Source: Pseudomonadota bacterium
GTDB lineage: Bacteria; Pseudomonadota; Alphaproteobacteria; Acetobacterales; Acetobacteraceae
Direction of reading: 5' to 3'
DNA: 10,565 nucleotides
NCBI GenBank assembly: GCA_021798375.1
Contig: JAJZHU010000060.1
Span: forward strand, 1-10,565
The position numbers were made by a program, and so were the translations under genes. A model generated the notes under the pieces. That model did not search any database. It was not told the DNA's origin and worked only from the letters and a program-made list of their open reading frames with translations. Position 1 is the first letter of the stretch; each line of letters begins with the position of its first letter. Shown here one piece after another: positions 7,824-10,565 of the stretch.

Positions 7824-7840
7824 AAAATTCTTCATGTCTC

Positions 7841-7845
7841 GGGAG
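7841..7845 (+). promoter_or_regulatory. Ribosome-binding site of hoxF
   Basis: GGGAG lies 7 nt before the ATG at 7853, inside the 29-nt gap after ppsA. No promoter or terminator is recognisable in this gap, which supports co-transcription of ppsA and hoxF. Confidence 0.7.
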
Positions 7846-7852
7846 ATTTTAA

Positions 7853-9625
7853 ATGGAATGCCGTGCGGCGGTGAACGAGATCCTTGAGGAATTCGCTTGC
7901 GATCGCACGCGCCTGTTGGATATTGCGCTGGCGGTGCAACGGCGTTTTGGTTTCATCAGCAACGAGGCGGTTGGCTTGCTTGCGGTGGGCTTGGGCATTC
8001 ATGCCGTCGAGATCGAGGATATGGTTTCGTTTTATGCTTTTCTCGATCGGGTGCCGCGCGGGCGGGTGCGGATCCGCCTTTCCAAAACACCAATTTCTTT
8101 TATCAAGGGTGCGCGCGACGTGGCGCGGGCGTTTGAGCAGGCGTTGGGGATCGCAATGGGCGAGACCTCGGCCGATGGAGAATTTACGCTGGAATGGACC
8201 AGCGATATCGGGATGGGCGATCAGGAACCGGCGGCGTTGGTCGATCGGACGGTGCTGGGCTGTTTGTTGCCTGAGGACGTGCCGGCGATCGTGAGTGCCT
8301 TGCGTCAGGGTGGCGAGATTTCCAGGGCGGGGGTGCGGTCGAGTTTAGTGCATGCGGGGCCGTTGCTGTTGGGGGAACGCGAACGCGCGGCCGGGACGCG
8401 GGCGGCGTTGGCGCAGTCGCCCGATCAGGTGATTGAGAAAATCACCAGTTCCAAACTGCGTGGACGTGGCGGCGCCGGATTTCCGACGGGAATGAAATGG
8501 CGGCTGACGCGCAAGGCGGCGGGCGCGGCGCATTATGTGGTGTGCAATGCCGACGAGGGTGAGCCTGGCACGTTCAAGGATCGTCTGCTGCTGGCGGAAT
8601 TTTCCGATTTGGTGTTCGATGGCATGACAGTGGCGGGATTCGCGCTGGGGGCGCGGCAGGGGATTTTATATCTGCGCGGTGAATATGCGTATTTGTGGGA
8701 TGGGTTGCAGGAAACGCTGGACGCGCGCCGCGGTTTGGGGTTGTTGGGGAATGATATTTGTGGCCGGGTGGGGTTCGATTTTGATATTCGGATCCAGCTT
8801 GGCGCGGGTGCTTATATTTGTGGCGAGGAATCCGCGTTGTTGGAATCGCTTGAGGGCAAACGTGGGGTGCCGCGCGATCGGCCGCCGTTTCCGACCGAGC
8901 GGGGATATTTGGGGCAGCCGACGGTGATCGATAATGTCGAGACGTTTGCCTGTGCGGCGCGCATCGTTGAACGGGGGGCTGCGTGGTTTTCCGGCTTTGG
9001 CACTGGCGAATCCACCGGCACGAAATTGATGAGCGTTTCGGGCGATTGCGCGCGGCCGGGCGTTTACGAATTGCCGTTTGGAGTTACTGTCAACGAGTTG
9101 CTTGATCTGGCCGGGGCGGCGGGGGCAGCTTATGTGCAGGTCAGCGGTCCTTCGGGACAATCGGTGGCGCCGAAGGATTTTGGCAGGCGGATTGCCTATG
9201 AAGATTTATCGACCGGCGGATCGATGATGATTTTCGGGCCGGAACGTGACGTGCTTGATATTTCCATGCAATTTACCGAATTTTTTGTGTCGGAATCTTG
9301 TGGTTGGTGCGTGCCGTGCCGCGTCGGCACCAGTTTGTTGAAGCAGGGTATGCAGAAAATCGTTGCTGGCCGGGCAACATTGGCCGACGTGGCGAATCTG
9401 GAAAACCTGGCCGGCACAGTTGTAAGGATGAGCCGTTGCGGATTGGGGCAATCGGCGCCGAATCCGATTTTGACGACGATGCGCAATTTCCCCCATTTGT
9501 ATGAGGCGCGGTTGAGGACGGATGAATTCACGCCGCGTATGATATTGCAAGACGCGCTGCGCGAGGCGGTGGCGGTGCAGGGTCGCGATCCGGTTGCGGA
9601 GGATCTTTCGCATGGTCAAGGATAG
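7853..9625 (+). CDS. hoxF: HoxF, NAD(P)H-binding diaphorase subunit of bidirectional [NiFe]-hydrogenase
   Basis: A 590-aa flavoprotein that exchanges electrons between NAD(H) and the hydrogenase in the cytoplasm. It is a NuoE-NuoF fusion like HoxF of the Cupriavidus necator soluble hydrogenase (about 602 aa). Residues about 1-150 are a NuoE-like domain in which the [2Fe-2S] cysteine positions are occupied by other residues. The NuoF part shows the glycine-rich loop GRGGAGFPTGMKW (204-216), the FMN motif NADEGEPGTFKDR (232-244), and GAGAYICGEESALLES from 317. It also has the [4Fe-4S] ligands SCGWCVPCRVG (Cys483, 486, 489) with Cys529 in RCGLGQSAPNP. The 3' end overlaps hoxU by 14 nt. A formate-dehydrogenase diaphorase would look similar alone, but hoxU and hoxY downstream settle the assignment. 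Confidence 0.94.
   Translation: MECRAAVNEILEEFACDRTRLLDIALAVQRRFGFISNEAVGLLAVGLGIHAVEIEDMVSFYAFLDRVPRGRVRIRLSKTPISFIKGARDVARAFEQALGIAMGETSADGEFTLEWTSDIGMGDQEPAALVDRTVLGCLLPEDVPAIVSALRQGGEISRAGVRSSLVHAGPLLLGERERAAGTRAALAQSPDQVIEKITSSKLRGRGGAGFPTGMKWRLTRKAAGAAHYVVCNADEGEPGTFKDRLLLAEFSDLVFDGMTVAGFALGARQGILYLRGEYAYLWDGLQETLDARRGLGLLGNDICGRVGFDFDIRIQLGAGAYICGEESALLESLEGKRGVPRDRPPFPTERGYLGQPTVIDNVETFACAARIVERGAAWFSGFGTGESTGTKLMSVSGDCARPGVYELPFGVTVNELLDLAGAAGAAYVQVSGPSGQSVAPKDFGRRIAYEDLSTGGSMMIFGPERDVLDISMQFTEFFVSESCGWCVPCRVGTSLLKQGMQKIVAGRATLADVANLENLAGTVVRMSRCGLGQSAPNPILTTMRNFPHLYEARLRTDEFTPRMILQDALREAVAVQGRDPVAEDLSHGQG
9598..9602 (+). promoter_or_regulatory. Ribosome-binding site deciding the hoxU start
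   Basis: GGAGG, inside the end of hoxF, lies 9 nt before the ATG at 9612. It favours this ATG over the in-frame TTG at 9594, which would add six residues and has no such site. Confidence 0.75.
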
Positions 9626-10334
9626 TTTCCGATTGACCGTTGACGGTGTTGAGATCGAGGCGATGCCTGGGCAATCGGTGATCGAGGCGTGCGATGCGGC
9701 GGGGATTTATATTCCGCGCCTCTGCCATCATCCGGATCTTGCGCCAGCGGGGCATTGCCGGGTTTGCACATGTATTATCAATGGCCGCAATGCGTCTGCT
9801 TGTGTTACGCCGGCGGCGCACGGCATGGTGATCGAGAACAACACGCCGCAGCTTACCAAGGATAGGCGCGGCATCATTGAAATGCTGTTCGTCGAGGGCA
9901 ATCATCCGTGTCCTTATTGTGTGGCGAGCGGGGATTGCGAATTGCAGGCTTTGGGTTATCGGTTGGGGTTGGTGGCGCCCATACAGCCATATCAATGGCC
10001 TGGGCGAAAAATCGACGCCACGCACCCGGATATTTATCTGGATTATGATCGCTGTATTTTATGCTCGCGCTGTATTCGTGCTTCAAAGATGGAAGACGGC
10101 AAGACTGTGTTTGGTTTTGAAGGCCGCGGCATCGTCATGCGATTGAATCTCGATGCCGCGGGAGGCTTGGGCGAAACCGAGATGGCTGCCATCGATAAGG
10201 CTGCCAGGATCTGTCCGGTGGCGTGCATCGTGATCAAGCGTGGTGCCTATAGTGTTCCCGATGGCGGCCGCCGTTTTGATATCACGCCGATCGGCAGCGA
10301 CATCGAGGCGAAGCGTAAGGAGAGCAAGCCATGA
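9612..10334 (+). CDS. hoxU: HoxU, iron-sulfur subunit of the hydrogenase diaphorase module
   Basis: A 240-aa electron-transfer protein homologous to the N-terminus of complex I NuoG. It links HoxF to the HoxYH hydrogenase dimer. A plant-type [2Fe-2S] domain has Cys38, Cys49, Cys52 and Cys64 (spacing C-x10-C-x2-C-x11-C). Next comes EGNHPCPYCVASGDCELQ, with His98, Cys100, Cys103 and Cys109 as the His-Cys3 [4Fe-4S] site, using the shortened H-x-C spacing seen in Hox proteins. A further [4Fe-4S] site is DRCILCSRC (Cys148, 151, 154) with Cys201 in ICPVAC. Only one ferredoxin-like CxxCxxC set is present after the His-Cys3 region, as in HoxU. Length is close to C. necator HoxU (234 aa). The start overlaps hoxF by 14 nt, and the stop overlaps hoxY in ATGA. 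Confidence 0.93.
   Translation: MVKDSFRLTVDGVEIEAMPGQSVIEACDAAGIYIPRLCHHPDLAPAGHCRVCTCIINGRNASACVTPAAHGMVIENNTPQLTKDRRGIIEMLFVEGNHPCPYCVASGDCELQALGYRLGLVAPIQPYQWPGRKIDATHPDIYLDYDRCILCSRCIRASKMEDGKTVFGFEGRGIVMRLNLDAAGGLGETEMAAIDKAARICPVACIVIKRGAYSVPDGGRRFDITPIGSDIEAKRKESKP
10317..10322 (+). promoter_or_regulatory. Ribosome-binding site of hoxY
   Basis: AAGGAG lies 8 nt before the ATG at 10331, within the end of hoxU. It is a near-ideal Shine-Dalgarno and fixes the hoxY start, even though only the beginning of that gene is present. Confidence 0.75.
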
Positions 10335-10565
10335 CCAAGCCCAGGTTGGCGACATGCTCTTTGACCGGATGTTTCGGCTGCCATATGTCGTTGCTTGATA
10401 TTGACGAGCGGATTTTGGAGTTGATCGATCTGGTCGATCTCGATGTCTCGCCTTTGGATGACAAAAAGAAATTCGATGGGCCGGTGGATATCGGATTGGT
10501 TGAAGGTGGTTGCTCGAACGAATATAATGTGCGGGTGCTGCGGGAGTTTCGCCTGCATTGCAGGA
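10331..10565 (+). CDS. hoxY: HoxY, small subunit of bidirectional [NiFe]-hydrogenase, N-terminal fragment cut by window edge
   Basis: The open frame from the ATG at 10331 runs off the right edge after 78 codons. It begins MTKPRLATCSLTGCFGCHMS and continues LLDIDERILELIDLVDL. From memory this matches the start of HoxY of cyanobacterial and C. necator group 3d hydrogenases (GCxGCxxSFLDMDE). Cys14 and Cys17 would be the first two ligands of the proximal [4Fe-4S] cluster. LVEGGCSNE (about 57-65) matches the LVEGA/GVxNEE region. HoxY pairs with the nickel-carrying HoxH, which is not in the window. The protein starts close to the cluster motif, as in cyanobacterial HoxY, and lacks the longer N-terminal lead of the C. 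necator protein. Cys9 and Cys61 are extra cysteines compared with the homologues I recall. The start overlaps the hoxU stop (ATGA). Confidence 0.9.
   Translation, partial: MTKPRLATCSLTGCFGCHMSLLDIDERILELIDLVDLDVSPLDDKKKFDGPVDIGLVEGGCSNEYNVRVLREFRLHCR

Noticed and set aside
5850..7835. A 661-codon open frame on the minus strand opposite ppsA
   Set aside because: Its translation is rich in His, Arg and Pro with no recognisable domain, and it lies wholly antisense to a well-conserved enzyme. Long antisense frames are common opposite GC-rich genes.

Overview
The window looks like the chromosome of a moderately GC-rich proteobacterium. An alphaproteobacterium is my best guess from overall protein character and codon use, but this is inference and not proven. 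It is almost fully coding and holds two oppositely oriented blocks around a LysR-type regulator. I see no RNA genes, insertion sequences, CRISPR arrays or phage genes.

Left block, minus strand (read right to left, 4270 to 1): a complete tripartite drug-efflux operon. It encodes an EmrA/HlyD-type membrane-fusion protein, a 14-TM DHA2 (EmrB/QacA) major facilitator pump and a NodT-type outer-membrane lipoprotein channel. The junctions are very tight (3-nt gap, then an ATGA overlap). About 100 nt beyond it, the first 24 codons of a peroxiredoxin gene (ahpC) run off the left edge.

Centre: an A+T-rich divergent intergenic region (4271-4428) carries two perfect TATAAT hexamers and an 18-bp inverted repeat. 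It separates the efflux operon from the rightward LysR gene (4429-5352).

Right block, plus strand: phosphoenolpyruvate synthase (ppsA, 5421-7823) is followed after 29 nt by hoxF, hoxU and the start of hoxY. These are the diaphorase subunits and the small hydrogenase subunit of an NAD(P)-reducing bidirectional [NiFe]-hydrogenase (group 3d). hoxF/hoxU and hoxU/hoxY overlap, so hoxFUY form one translationally coupled unit. hoxH is expected just beyond the right edge. H2 oxidation would enter at HoxY/HoxH, pass through the iron-sulfur clusters of HoxU and HoxF, and reduce NAD+ at the FMN of HoxF.

The most interesting feature is that PEP synthase sits at the head of the hydrogenase operon. This suggests that H2-derived reducing power and PEP formation from pyruvate are expressed together. 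Every gene belongs to a recognisable family; I found no clearly new system.
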